Below, in pieces: positions 8,559 through 17,037 of a stretch of DNA of 64,000 nucleotides (positions are counted from its first letter, which is position 1; every line of letters starts with the position of its first letter). The position numbers were made by a program, and so were the translations under genes. A model generated the notes under the pieces. That model had not been told where the DNA came from, did not search any database, and saw only the letters and a program-made list of their open reading frames with translations. This DNA comes from UBA946 sp031550725. Its GTDB lineage: Bacteria; Bacillota; Clostridia; Oscillospirales; Ruminococcaceae. The stretch is taken from the NCBI GenBank assembly GCA_031550725.1, contig JAVBOH010000021.1:62001-126000 (forward strand), in the 5' to 3' direction.

Positions 8559-9242
8559 ATGCCTGATATACTTATAGCCGATGATGATATTCAAATAACA
8601 ACTCTTATAGCTGACAGTCTTATTGATGACGGATATACTGTTGCTGTTGTGCATGATGGAAAAGCTGCTGTTGATACAGTAGGCAATCAGCAATTCAAGC
8701 TGATTATTCTTGATATAATGATGCCTGAGCTTAATGGCTTAGAAGTATGCAGAAAAATTCGTGATAAAACCTCATGTCCAATAATTTTTGTGACAGCAAA
8801 AAACCGAACACTTGATACAGTTATTGGACTTGAAATCGGTGGTGATGATTATATTACAAAACCATTTGTTGTTGAGGAATTAATCGCAAAAGTAAAGGCA
8901 CATATAAGGCGTGATGAACGTACTAATTCTGTTGATAATTCTTCAATTTCACATAAATTAGGTAAGCTTAAAATCTATCCAGAGCGTTATGAAGTATATA
9001 AGGATGATGAAAAAATCGAGCTGTCAACTCGTGAATTTCAACTGCTTATGTATCTTCATAATAATGTTGGACGAGTACTCACAAGAGAACAGATTTTTGA
9101 TGAGGTATGGGGACTTGATTATTCAGATATTGGAACTGTTACCGTTACTATTAAGAATTTGCGAGATAAAATTGACCCTGAAAATAGTTATATAAAGACT
9201 GTTTGGGGTGTTGGTTATAAGCTTGTTAAACCTGTGGAATAG
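8559..9242 (+). CDS. OmpR/PhoB-family response regulator
   Basis: DNA-binding two-component regulator, 227 residues. The receiver domain (1-115) has acidic residues DDD 8-10, the phospho-acceptor Asp52 in LDIMMP, the Thr in FVTAK and Lys101 in TKPF. The C-terminal winged helix (about 130-225) ends in the typical VWGVGYKLV. The paired sensor kinase gene starts 22 bp later. The tandem 10-bp repeats upstream of this operon are the natural target of such a protein, suggesting that it activates its own operon, the ABC operon and the degV locus. Confidence 0.95.
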   Translation: MPDILIADDDIQITTLIADSLIDDGYTVAVVHDGKAAVDTVGNQQFKLIILDIMMPELNGLEVCRKIRDKTSCPIIFVTAKNRTLDTVIGLEIGGDDYITKPFVVEELIAKVKAHIRRDERTNSVDNSSISHKLGKLKIYPERYEVYKDDEKIELSTREFQLLMYLHNNVGRVLTREQIFDEVWGLDYSDIGTVTVTIKNLRDKIDPENSYIKTVWGVGYKLVKPVE

Positions 9243-9264
9243 TTAAGTAGGACGTGATAAAATA

Positions 9265-10557
9265 ATGAGTATAAAATATAAAACACCCGCCATAATGATG
9301 ATTGTCTTTACTGTTAACATTATCATATTGCTGTTATTCTTCCAGTTTTATAGTCTGCCATATTTATCAAAAGGAATTGAGAAATATCAAGCAGGTGCTG
9401 AACAAATCACAAGTGAAATTTCATTAATGATTAATGGTGAAAGCTTAGAAAATGGACTGGAAGTTTTAAATTTATATGCGCAAAATGATAATCAGATAAA
9501 CTTTACTTTGCTTAATGGAGTCACCAAAGAACAGATAAATATTCCTGAAAAGCAAAGCGCTTCATGGGGATTTTCTGCATTTGAAAGTATAGAATTATCA
9601 GGTGTTAATTACACACTGTTTTTTAGACGTGACATAGGAATAATTCACTCAATTGATGGTACATTATACCGTTTAACTGTGCTTGAACTTATAGTATTTG
9701 CAATTTCATTTGTGGTGTTTTGTATTATAATGCACGTTCGTTATGTGCGTCCGATACTTCGGTTAAAAGCAGAAACTGTTAACTTCTTAAAAAGTGGTAC
9801 AAAGTTAAAGCCATCAAACAGACTTGATGAGCTTGGTGAGCTTGAAAACAGCTTTTATAATATGACCGAGGAATTGTCTAAAGAAAAAATTAAGCAGGAT
9901 AGAATAATTGCATCTATTTCACATGATATAAAAACTCCGCTGACATCAATTCTCGGTTTTTCCGAGCGTATGATAAAGAAAAACCTTGATAAAGATAAAC
10001 AAATGTCATATCTAAAAAACATTTATACGCAAGGCAAAAATATCGAAAATATTATCGAGGATTTTGATGAATATTTAAGCTTTTCCATGAATAATAACCT
10101 TGTGTTGAAAGATGTAGAAATTTCATTTATATGCGACCTTTTAAGAGATGAATATACAGATATTTGTATTGAAAAAGGTGCAGTTTTATCTGTATTAAAT
10201 AATTGTCCTCAAAGTACAAAGACTTGTATTGATATAGCAAAGTTTCGCAGAGTTTTTGCTAATCTTATCGGCAATTCCATGAGGCATAATAATGTGCAGG
10301 AACTTCAGATAAGTATAACATTTACTGTGCAGAATAATATGGTTTTGATAACCGTCGCTGACAATGGAAAAGGTGTTCCTGAGGATGTTATTTCTCATAT
10401 ATTTGAACCTTTTTATACATCCGACCAAAGCCGTAAGGTTTCAGGTTTAGGCTTATCAATATGCGAACAGATTGTATCATCTCATGATGGTATTATTAAT
10501 GCACAGAATACTGAAACAGGATTTGAAGTCAAAATATCATTACCAATAAAACAATAA
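9265..10557 (+). CDS. Membrane sensor histidine kinase
   Basis: 430 residues. Transmembrane helices at about 9-30 and 137-157 flank an extracytoplasmic loop of ~105 residues. A HAMP-like linker follows, then the DHp H-box SISHDIKTPLTS with His220, and the ATPase boxes N (NLIGNSMRHN), G1 (DNGKGVP) and G2 (GLGLSI). It should phosphorylate the response regulator encoded 22 bp upstream. The ligand is unknown; the loop is too large for the short intramembrane-sensing BceS type. AGGACGTG provides the ribosome site. Confidence 0.95.
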   Translation: MSIKYKTPAIMMIVFTVNIIILLLFFQFYSLPYLSKGIEKYQAGAEQITSEISLMINGESLENGLEVLNLYAQNDNQINFTLLNGVTKEQINIPEKQSASWGFSAFESIELSGVNYTLFFRRDIGIIHSIDGTLYRLTVLELIVFAISFVVFCIIMHVRYVRPILRLKAETVNFLKSGTKLKPSNRLDELGELENSFYNMTEELSKEKIKQDRIIASISHDIKTPLTSILGFSERMIKKNLDKDKQMSYLKNIYTQGKNIENIIEDFDEYLSFSMNNNLVLKDVEISFICDLLRDEYTDICIEKGAVLSVLNNCPQSTKTCIDIAKFRRVFANLIGNSMRHNNVQELQISITFTVQNNMVLITVADNGKGVPEDVISHIFEPFYTSDQSRKVSGLGLSICEQIVSSHDGIINAQNTETGFEVKISLPIKQ

Positions 10558-10571
10558 AAAACATAACATTT

Positions 10572-10613
10572 AATGGAGTATATGTATGATAAAATTCATG
10601 CATATACTCCATT
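10572..10613 (+). terminator. Terminator after the sensor kinase
   Basis: AATGGAGTATATG pairs with CATATACTCCATT and is followed by TTTTATTTATT. Separates the two-component operon from the ABC operon. Confidence 0.8.
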
Positions 10614-10632
10614 TTTATTTATTCTATACTGT

Positions 10633-10686
10633 CATAATTTTTCTTAATTTATTTCCTCTTACCTCTTAATTAATTTTTATTATATT
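10633..10686 (+). promoter_or_regulatory. Response-regulator-type operator and promoter, copy 2
   Basis: CATAAT (10633) and CTTAAT (10643) in 10-bp register, CTTAAT again at 10665 (22 bp on), and TATATT at 10681-10686 (16 bp on). Spacing is identical to copies 1 and 3, and the block CTTACCTCTTAATT is conserved. It precedes the small membrane protein, lipid kinase and ABC transporter. Confidence 0.75.
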
Positions 10687-10729
10687 TATATTTAAGGGAT
10701 ACAAATATAAATTAAGGATGTGGTTTTAT

Positions 10730-10897
10730 ATGAAAATTTTAAAGGATACAAAATATGTTAAACCAATTATTTTTGCAGTTGTAATTATACTATCATACTC
10801 ATTATTTTTATTTACTTTTAGATTTAAAGATTGGGTGCTAGATGAAATAACACACGCAAAAAATGTTATTTTACATAAATTCAAATGGTGGTGGTAA
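10730..10897 (+). CDS. Small single-helix membrane protein (55 aa)
   Basis: A short gene with a good AAGGATG site. The product MKILKDTKYVKP... has one hydrophobic helix (about residues 12-31), then a charged amphipathic stretch ending in FKWWW. The stop codon TAA is followed at once by the GTG start of the lipid kinase, so the two are translationally coupled. No family recognised. The aromatic tail suggests interfacial membrane binding; a small subunit or regulator of the kinase or ABC transporter is an inference. Confidence 0.7.
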   Translation: MKILKDTKYVKPIIFAVVIILSYSLFLFTFRFKDWVLDEITHAKNVILHKFKWWW

Positions 10898-10898
10898 T

Positions 10899-11798
10899 GT
10901 GAAAATCAGAGCTGTTATAAACCTTGTATCAGGTAAAAACAATATGCATGATGTAAAACAAAATGTGATTTTAAAGCTTAAAAATGATTTTAATTTGAGT
11001 GATGATGACATTTATTACACTACATATTCAAACGAAAATCTCAAGAAATCATTTATAGAAAAGTGTGACATTCTTGTTGTTGCAGGTGGTGACGGAACAC
11101 TTCATACTGTAATAAACAAAATCAAAGCATTTGGTCTTACTGTTCCAATTGCATATCTTCCGACAGGTACAACAAATGATTTCGGCAGCTGTTTGTCACT
11201 CCCTCGTGATGCAGATAATTTTTGCAATATGCTCAATCAATACGAAATAAAAAATATTGACTTAGGGCTTGCAGGCAGCAAATATTTTCACTATGTTGTC
11301 GCAGGAGGAGCGATGACCTCAATAAGCTATACAACTAATCAAACACTTAAAAACAAGTATGGTAAAATGGCATATTGCATGTCTGTTTTCCCACAGCTTA
11401 GCAGTACATTCAAAGGTATGAAGCTTAGAATTGAGAGCAAAGAAGTAGTTAGCAACGAGGATGCAATAATGTATTTTGTTGCCAGGTCTTCAGTTGTTGC
11501 AGGATTTAAAGGATTTATTCCTGATGCAAAAATTGATGATGGTATGCTTCATGTTTTGATATTTAAGAAAACTAATCCTGTTGATGAACTTAGCTTGTTT
11601 TCCGATATTTTGAAAGGCAATGGCAGTCATCTGAAACGTTCGGATGTTATTTATTTTACAACAAAAAGAGTGAGTATTATTCCAACTGATGCTGATATTT
11701 ATAACGTTGGTTTGGATGGTGAGCTTTTGACTTCATACTCAGGTAGTATGGAAATTATTCCGTCAGGTCAAGCTATTTTAGTTCCGAAAAATATATGA
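10899..11798 (+). CDS. Diacylglycerol/lipid kinase (YegS/DgkB/BmrU-like)
   Basis: ATP-dependent lipid kinase of the DAGK catalytic family. VVAGGDGTLHTVI (about residues 61-73) is the nucleotide loop, and YLPTGTTNDFGSCL matches the P.GT.NDF signature. I choose the GTG at 10899 because GGTGGTGG lies just upstream and the reading frame before it overlaps the small membrane gene. That gives 299 residues, a normal length. It is followed by a fused ABC transporter. In Firmicutes such kinases recycle diacylglycerol or modify lipids during envelope stress, which fits control by the two-component system. Confidence 0.9.
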   Translation: MKIRAVINLVSGKNNMHDVKQNVILKLKNDFNLSDDDIYYTTYSNENLKKSFIEKCDILVVAGGDGTLHTVINKIKAFGLTVPIAYLPTGTTNDFGSCLSLPRDADNFCNMLNQYEIKNIDLGLAGSKYFHYVVAGGAMTSISYTTNQTLKNKYGKMAYCMSVFPQLSSTFKGMKLRIESKEVVSNEDAIMYFVARSSVVAGFKGFIPDAKIDDGMLHVLIFKKTNPVDELSLFSDILKGNGSHLKRSDVIYFTTKRVSIIPTDADIYNVGLDGELLTSYSGSMEIIPSGQAILVPKNI

Positions 11799-11814
11799 AA
11801 AAGTGGTTTTTACT

Positions 11815-14148
11815 ATGTCAAAGTTAGAAATTCAAAACATAAAAAAGGATTACAATAAAGGTGAAATTGTTCATGTACTCAAAGGTGTTTCACTGTCATT
11901 TAATGATAACGAATTTGTTTCAATACTAGGGGCCTCAGGCTGTGGAAAAACGACTCTCCTTAATATTATCGGCGGACTTGACCATTATGACGATGGCGAT
12001 ATTTTAGTTGATGCCGTTTCTACGAAAAATTATAATGATGCTGATTGGGATTCATACCGTAATCAAAAAATAGGATTTGTGTTTCAGAATTACAGTTTGA
12101 TACCACATCTTTCGGTTTTGCAAAATGTTGAGCTTGCGTTATCCTTTGCAGGTATTAATGCTAAAGAAAAAAGACAGCGTGCAAAGGATATTCTCATAGA
12201 ACTTGGCTTGGAAAAGGTGATTAATAAGAAACCAAATCAGCTTTCAGGTGGTCAGGCACAGCGTGTTTCTATCGCAAGAGCACTCGTCAATAACCCAGAT
12301 ATAATTCTTGCAGATGAGCCGACTGGTGCTCTTGACAGCGATACTGGTATTCATGTTATGGAGTTACTAAAGAAAATATCCGAAACAAAGCTTGTTATCA
12401 TGGTTACACACAATATAGAGCTTGCTCATGAATACAGCACTCGTATAATTGAGCTTTCTGACGGAATAGTCGTTAAGAAAAGTGAAACAATTACAGAAGA
12501 AAACAATATTGTTTCACAAAAATCAAAACAAAAGAAAACCTCCATTTCTCCTCTTACAGCACTTTCATTATCATTTAGAAATCTGCTTACAAAAAAGAGC
12601 AGAACATTTTTCACATCACTTGCAGGTGGTATTGGAATAATAGGTGTTGCACTTATCCTGGCATTATCAGGCGGACTATCAAATTACATGGGTAGTATGC
12701 AAAGTGATTCATTATCGGATTATCCTATAACAATAAGCACCGCCGATGAAAATATTTATACGGATATGAAACCTTATTATATTCGTTATCCTGACAGTAA
12801 TGTGCTGTATCGTGATGATGAAAGTGAATATACAGTACCTCATAAAAATGTGCTTACTAATGAGTATCTTGATTATGTTTCTGCACTTGAAACTTCTATG
12901 CCAGACTCTATAAATTCAATTACATATGCATATAATATCCGTCTTAATCTTATAAATCTTGTTCCGCAAAAGCAAGTCACCGATAATCAATTTATCACAA
13001 CTGGTGTTGAGGAAGAAGTAGGTGTTATGAGCATGGGTGGTACATATATGCAGATAATGCCACAAAATACTGATTTTATATTGTCACAATATGATTTAAT
13101 CGGCACAAATGCACGTTTGCCAGTGAGCGAAAATGAAGCTGTTCTCGTTGTTGATGAATATAATCAAATGGATGTGGATTTCTTTAATAAGCTTGGTATT
13201 CATAATGGAATAAATGAATATATGCTTACTGATTTTATCGGCAAATCAATTGCAAAGGTTCTGTCGAATGATGTATTCTATACTGAAAAGGATGGAGTAT
13301 ATTCTATGTCTGCTGTGGATGATTATGACCGTCTGCTTGAAAGCCCTGATGGTTTATATTTAACTGTTGTTGGTGTTTTACGTCCGAAATCAAGTGCTGC
13401 TGGAAACTACTTTAAAGAGGGTGTTGTATGCACTGGAGCTTTAATGGAATGGGGACTTGATAATGCTGTGAATTCAAAAATCAATACTGCACAAGCAGCT
13501 GCAGATTACGATATTCTGACGGGACTTCCGTTTGAGGATGAGAGCCAAAAAACAAAGCAGCTACAACAGCTTGGTGTTATAACGATGCCTAAATCAATCA
13601 GCATTTATCCAGTCGATTTTGCTGCTAATGATGAAATAATGCTTTATCTTGATGCGTGGAATTATGGCAAATCTAACACCGAACAAATCGTTTATACAAA
13701 CAACGCAACTACACTAACAAGTGTAACAGGTTCATTAATTTCCACAGTCTATTATGCACTTGTTGCATTTGCTTGCATATCACTTATTGTATCAGGTTTG
13801 ATGATTGCGATAATTACATATGTGTCTGTCATTGAGAGAACAAAAGAAATCGGTATTCTGCGTTCAATAGGTGCTGGAAAGCAGGATATTGCTCATATTT
13901 TTGAGGCTGAAACATTAATCATCGGATTTATTTCAGGTGTTATAGGAATTACAATATCAGGCTTGCTTACAATTCCAATTAATGCTGCTATTAAAGAAAC
14001 AGCAGGTGTGCAAAATATTGCAGGACTTAATCCTGTTCAAATTATATTGCTTCTTCTGGGAAGTATGTTGTTGACACTTATTGCAGGCTATATTCCCACC
14101 TCAATGGCAGCACGAAAAGATCCTGTTACTGCTTTAAGGACGGAATGA
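11815..14148 (+). CDS. ABC transporter, fused ATPase and FtsX-type permease (MacB-like)
   Basis: One polypeptide of about 777 residues. The N-terminal ATPase has Walker A GASGCGKTT (39-47), Q-loop FQNYS, signature LSGGQ and Walker B IILADEP. After a linker, helix 1 lies near residue 270, then a large extracytoplasmic domain (~300-620) and three C-terminal helices (about 640-670, 690-715, 735-760) with the FtsX/MacB signature ERTKEIGILRSIGA. Members extrude peptides or antibiotics or transmit mechanical signals. Start ATG at 11815 (AAGTGG upstream), 16 bp after the kinase stop. Co-transcription with the kinase and control by the upstream operator indicate an envelope-defence role (inference). 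Confidence 0.93.
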   Translation: MSKLEIQNIKKDYNKGEIVHVLKGVSLSFNDNEFVSILGASGCGKTTLLNIIGGLDHYDDGDILVDAVSTKNYNDADWDSYRNQKIGFVFQNYSLIPHLSVLQNVELALSFAGINAKEKRQRAKDILIELGLEKVINKKPNQLSGGQAQRVSIARALVNNPDIILADEPTGALDSDTGIHVMELLKKISETKLVIMVTHNIELAHEYSTRIIELSDGIVVKKSETITEENNIVSQKSKQKKTSISPLTALSLSFRNLLTKKSRTFFTSLAGGIGIIGVALILALSGGLSNYMGSMQSDSLSDYPITISTADENIYTDMKPYYIRYPDSNVLYRDDESEYTVPHKNVLTNEYLDYVSALETSMPDSINSITYAYNIRLNLINLVPQKQVTDNQFITTGVEEEVGVMSMGGTYMQIMPQNTDFILSQYDLIGTNARLPVSENEAVLVVDEYNQMDVDFFNKLGIHNGINEYMLTDFIGKSIAKVLSNDVFYTEKDGVYSMSAVDDYDRLLESPDGLYLTVVGVLRPKSSAAGNYFKEGVVCTGALMEWGLDNAVNSKINTAQAAADYDILTGLPFEDESQKTKQLQQLGVITMPKSISIYPVDFAANDEIMLYLDAWNYGKSNTEQIVYTNNATTLTSVTGSLISTVYYALVAFACISLIVSGLMIAIITYVSVIERTKEIGILRSIGAGKQDIAHIFEAETLIIGFISGVIGITISGLLTIPINAAIKETAGVQNIAGLNPVQIILLLLGSMLLTLIAGYIPTSMAARKDPVTALRTE

Positions 14149-14160
14149 TATGTTTTTAGC

Positions 14161-14214
14161 ATTAATTTATCATAATTATTTCCTGCTTACCTCTTAATTT
14201 TTATAGCTTATACT
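14161..14214 (+). promoter_or_regulatory. Response-regulator-type operator and promoter, copy 3
   Basis: ATTAAT (14161), CATAAT (14171), CTTAAT (14193) and TATACT (14209-14214): the same 10, 22 and 16 bp register as copies 1 and 2. It stands upstream of the cloverleaf-like repeats and the degV remnant, so the original third regulon member was probably that DegV-family gene. Confidence 0.7.
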
Positions 14215-14222
14215 TATATCCC

Positions 14223-14381
14223 GCCAACCGTCACAAAATTCCATTTTGTGACGAATGAAGCATAGCTTCATTTTTTCGTGCTACGCACGAAGGTTGGCTA
14301 AATAACGGAGGAACGTGCCACTATGTGGCAAATGCAAGCTCCGCTTGCATACAAATTAGCGTAGCTAATTTGTAACGTTCC
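14223..14381. repeat. Two tandem three-armed palindromic (cloverleaf-like) elements
   Basis: Element A: outer stem GCCAACC (14223-14229) with GGTTGGC (14292-14298) encloses three perfect hairpins at 14230-14252 (10 bp, loop TCC), 14254-14272 (8 bp, loop ATA) and 14275-14291 (7 bp, loop TAC). Element B: outer stem GGAACG (14310-14315) with CGTTCC (14376-14381) encloses three perfect hairpins at 14316-14330 (6 bp, loop TAT), 14332-14350 (8 bp, loop TCC) and 14351-14373 (10 bp, loop GTA). Every loop is exactly 3 nt. The pair lies in the 5' leader of the degV remnant. Function unknown; a non-autonomous palindromic repeat or structured leader RNA are the main options. Confidence 0.85.
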
Positions 14382-14433
14382 GTAGTATAAATAAAGAAAA
14401 CCCAATCTTAAAAACAAAGGAGAAAGATATAAA

Positions 14434-14559
14434 ATGAACGGAAAAATTATTGTAGATAGCTGTTGTGATCTGACTAAACAAATGAGGCAGGAGCTGGATA
14501 TTATTTCAGTGCCACTAACTATGTGTGTAGATAATCACCAGCTTATCCAATACGCTTAA
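14434..14559 (+). pseudogene. DegV-family protein, truncated N-terminal fragment
   Basis: After a good AAAGGAG site, the reading frame MNGKIIVDSCCDLTKQMRQE... matches the start of DegV fatty-acid-binding proteins (IVDS.CDLT), normally ~280 residues. Similarity ends after about 32 residues at ~14530, where sequence derived from an insertion-sequence transposase begins; the frame stops 9 codons later. DegV proteins present fatty acids to FakA kinase. Confidence 0.8.
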
Positions 14560-14706
14560 TTGTGGTGGTCTCCCACCTTGTTTGTGTAACTTCTTATGTT
14601 CACACTCCAGTAATTCTAGCATTTGGACAAATGTTGGCTTTCTGATTCCGAATATTTCTTGATATTTTTCTTATTTTAGTTCTTTTACTCTTTTTTCGTT
14701 ATTCAT
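14530..14706 (-). pseudogene. IS5-type transposase N-terminal remnant
   Basis: Read on the minus strand from 14706: MNNEKRVKELK, a stop, then EKYQEIFGIRKPTFVQMLEL...HKQGGRPPQLSVLDKLVII. This is the helix-turn-helix head (HTH_Tnp_4) of DDE transposases from the IS5 group. It carries an internal stop and lacks the whole catalytic DDE domain. Its cut end joins the degV fragment, so the insertion removed the rest of degV and was itself later deleted. Confidence 0.75.
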
Positions 14707-14767
14707 TTTTTCATTTTACCATTTATTTTTTCCTTTTTGCAAGTTTTAGAACAGGGCTATTCATGAA

Positions 14768-14985
14768 AGCAAGGGGAATTATCGTGAAATATGGTTGCTA
14801 CCACTTGAGAGAATTGTGTCAGCATCCATTGGTATTCTGCTTGCATATTTTTTAATGGTGTCAGATTCAAATGGATTTAAGAAAATCTTTATTATTTCAA
14901 TGATTCCGGCATTAATCGGTCCAATGTGCGTATTATTCGTTAAGTATAATAAAAAGAAAACAGCACCAAAGAAACTAAACTTCAG
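14768..14985 (+). pseudogene. Major facilitator superfamily transporter fragment
   Basis: An open frame reading ...KGNYREIW..PLERIVSASIGILLAYFL...KIFIISMIPALIGPMCVLFVKYNKKK resembles the helix 5-6 and central loop region of an MFS permease. There is no start of its own, and both ends of the family are missing. The frame runs on to 15076 but overlaps the start of the YkvA-type gene. Debris of the same rearrangement as degV and the IS. Confidence 0.6.
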
Positions 14986-15345
14986 TTGGAAATTGTTGGA
15001 TACGAGATTAAAGCTTTTTTTAATCATTATATTTATTTTCACTCTAAGAATACACCAATTATTGCTAAAATATTAGGTGCAATAACTGTTGCATATGCAC
15101 TTTCACCGATTGACTTAATACCTGATTTTATCCCAGTTTTAGGATATTTAGATGATTTGATTATTCTCCCAGTACTTGTAGCACTAACAGTGAAATTTAT
15201 ACCTAAGGATGTGTTGGAACATAATCGACAGCAAGCAGAGAATTTGTGGTCGGATAAAAAGCCAAAAAAGTGGTACTACGCAGTACCTATTATTTTAATA
15301 TGGTTGTTGGTCATTTGGTTGATTGTTAAAGCTATATTTTTTTAA
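14986..15345 (+). CDS. YkvA/DUF1232-family small membrane protein
   Basis: 119 residues. The diagnostic DUF1232 block TPIIAKILGAITVAYALSPIDLIPDFIPVLG.LDD is at about residues 23-58, followed by a C-terminal membrane helix (about 97-117). Function of the family is unknown. The best start is a TTG at 14986 without a strong ribosome site, so the 5' end may have been altered by the rearrangement that left MFS and IS fragments upstream. Confidence 0.75.
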   Translation: MEIVGYEIKAFFNHYIYFHSKNTPIIAKILGAITVAYALSPIDLIPDFIPVLGYLDDLIILPVLVALTVKFIPKDVLEHNRQQAENLWSDKKPKKWYYAVPIILIWLLVIWLIVKAIFF

Positions 15346-15452
15346 GAGCGAAATGTAATCATGCATGTATAGTATTGAGATAAAATCAAATATAATGATT
15401 TTATTTTAGAATTTTTAGACGTTCTAAATATGTGATTAGTATAAACTCATAC

Positions 15453-16304
15453 TTACCAAACTAACCTCTCCCAAAATTCCCCAATATCCATATTAATCCC
15501 CACCGAACGCTTATCAATTTCAGTCGGACATCCACATTCACCTTTATTAATACAAGCATAAAAAGCATTAGGATTTTTATATGTCATCTGCCAGAATGGA
15601 TATTTTATAATAACAGGAGTATTCATGCCAACGCCAAGTTCTAAGAATAATATATGCTTATTTAAGTTATCATTTAGGAAATTTTCGTATCTGTTTTTAG
15701 CATTATGCCAACCATCATCCTGAACGAAAGTGTTATCACATCTAAGGTTGATTGACATGATTTCATTACAAACAGGACACCTCGGTATAAGCTCTGTTGG
15801 GATTTTCATATCAGATTGTTCGTCAATCATCTTACGAATAACAGCTTCATTGTCATATGTTTTATTATGACATGCCTTAGAGCATTGAAACAAGCCATAA
15901 TCACCTTGAGTATAGAATAATCTCTCTTTGTCAAAGCCTGCAAGCTGAAATTGATGGTCAACATTTGTAGTTATAACAAAATAATTTTTATCCTGAACTA
16001 GCTTTAGCAAGTCAAGATATGGCTTACCTACATCGACATCATATCTATTATAATAAATATGTCTGCTCCAATAAGCAAAATATTCTTCCATGCTTTCATA
16101 TGGATAAAAGCCAGCAGTATACATATCACCAAGATTATATTTTTCTATGAAATCAGCGAAATATTTCTTGAAGCGTTCACCTGAATAAGTAAGTCCTGCT
16201 GATGTAGATAATCCTGAGCCAGCACCAATTACAATACAATCTGCATCTTCAATTTCATATTTTAGTCTGACAATTTTATCGGAGAAGTTTTTTATAAATA
16301 TCAT
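15453..16304 (-). CDS. Class M sirtuin (SirTM), predicted protein ADP-ribosyltransferase
   Basis: Sir2-fold NAD-dependent enzyme of 283 residues. GAGSGLSTSAG (27-37) is the NAD loop, ITTNVDHQ (111-118) the ribose site, and the zinc pairs are C141/C145 and C176/C179. At the position of the catalytic His of deacetylases (usual HG), it has Gln133 in TQGD, as in macrodomain-linked sirtuins that ADP-ribosylate lipoylated GcvH-L rather than deacetylate. It overlaps the macrodomain gene by 29 bp and has its own AAGGA site, so the two are co-expressed as writer and eraser. No GcvH-L or lipoate ligase gene is adjacent, so the target here is open. Confidence 0.92.
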   Translation of the reverse strand: MIFIKNFSDKIVRLKYEIEDADCIVIGAGSGLSTSAGLTYSGERFKKYFADFIEKYNLGDMYTAGFYPYESMEEYFAYWSRHIYYNRYDVDVGKPYLDLLKLVQDKNYFVITTNVDHQFQLAGFDKERLFYTQGDYGLFQCSKACHNKTYDNEAVIRKMIDEQSDMKIPTELIPRCPVCNEIMSINLRCDNTFVQDDGWHNAKNRYENFLNDNLNKHILFLELGVGMNTPVIIKYPFWQMTYKNPNAFYACINKGECGCPTEIDKRSVGINMDIGEFWERLVW

Positions 16305-17037
16305 AATCTATATCCTTAAAAACATTAAATATCACTTTTATAGTTCGGTTTTTCTGCAAGAAATCTTCCACTGTAGATACAGCAATTTCAGCAGCTTTTT
16401 GATTTGGAAAACGAAACTCTCCAGTTGATATACAACAAAATGCAATACTTTCAAGTTCGTTTTTTACTGCAAACTCAAGACATGATTTATAGCAATCCGA
16501 AAGCATTTTGCAATCAGTTTGTGTTGGTACATCATCAATAATCGGTCCGACTGTATGCAAGACAAACTTAGACGGAAGATTATATGCAGAGGTGATTTTA
16601 GCTTTACCTGACGCTTCAAGGTAACCTTGTTTCTGCATAATTTCAGCACATTCAAGCCTTAACTGCACTCCTGCAAAGGTATGAATACAGTTATCTATAC
16701 ACTTATGCCAAGGACAAAAGCATCCTAGCATCTGACTATTTGCTGCATTTACTATTGCATCACATTCAAGTGTTGTTATGTCACCTTTCCAAAGATAAAT
16801 ATTATCCTTTATTTCATCTAGATCAGAAATTTTTGTAATGCCATTTTCATTAATAATATCTTGTAAAACGTCGTCCTGTATTTCAAGGAACTCCTTGCTT
16901 ATAGGCTTTGGAGGTCTTACATTCACAAGACTTTTGAAAATATCAAAATCATATAATCTATCATAATCTGTACAGCCATCCCTGTACTCATCTTTGAGAT
17001 ATTGTATCAGAAATTTTAGCTTTTCAGTTCTTGTCAT
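16276..17037 (-). CDS. Zinc-containing macrodomain protein-ADP-ribose hydrolase
   Basis: About 253 residues. An N-terminal helical extension (1-75) precedes a macrodomain with VNAANS, followed by the cysteine/histidine cluster LGCFCPWHKCIDNCIH that supplies zinc ligands in Zn-macrodomains of the staphylococcal/streptococcal type. GYLEASGKAKIT and LHTVGPII complete the ADP-ribose site. The family removes ADP-ribose installed by SirTM. The start ATG at 17037 overlaps the preceding stop (ATGA), indicating translational coupling with the ferredoxin-flavoprotein gene; the ATG further upstream (17064) lies inside that gene. Confidence 0.92.
   Translation of the reverse strand: MTRTEKLKFLIQYLKDEYRDGCTDYDRLYDFDIFKSLVNVRPPKPISKEFLEIQDDVLQDIINENGITKISDLDEIKDNIYLWKGDITTLECDAIVNAANSQMLGCFCPWHKCIDNCIHTFAGVQLRLECAEIMQKQGYLEASGKAKITSAYNLPSKFVLHTVGPIIDDVPTQTDCKMLSDCYKSCLEFAVKNELESIAFCCISTGEFRFPNQKAAEIAVSTVEDFLQKNRTIKVIFNVFKDIDYDIYKKLLR

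Noticed and set aside
14223..14381. CRISPR array or tRNA in the palindrome region
   Set aside because: No direct repeats with spacers, and the hairpins with 3-nt loops do not fit tRNA arms or invariant bases.
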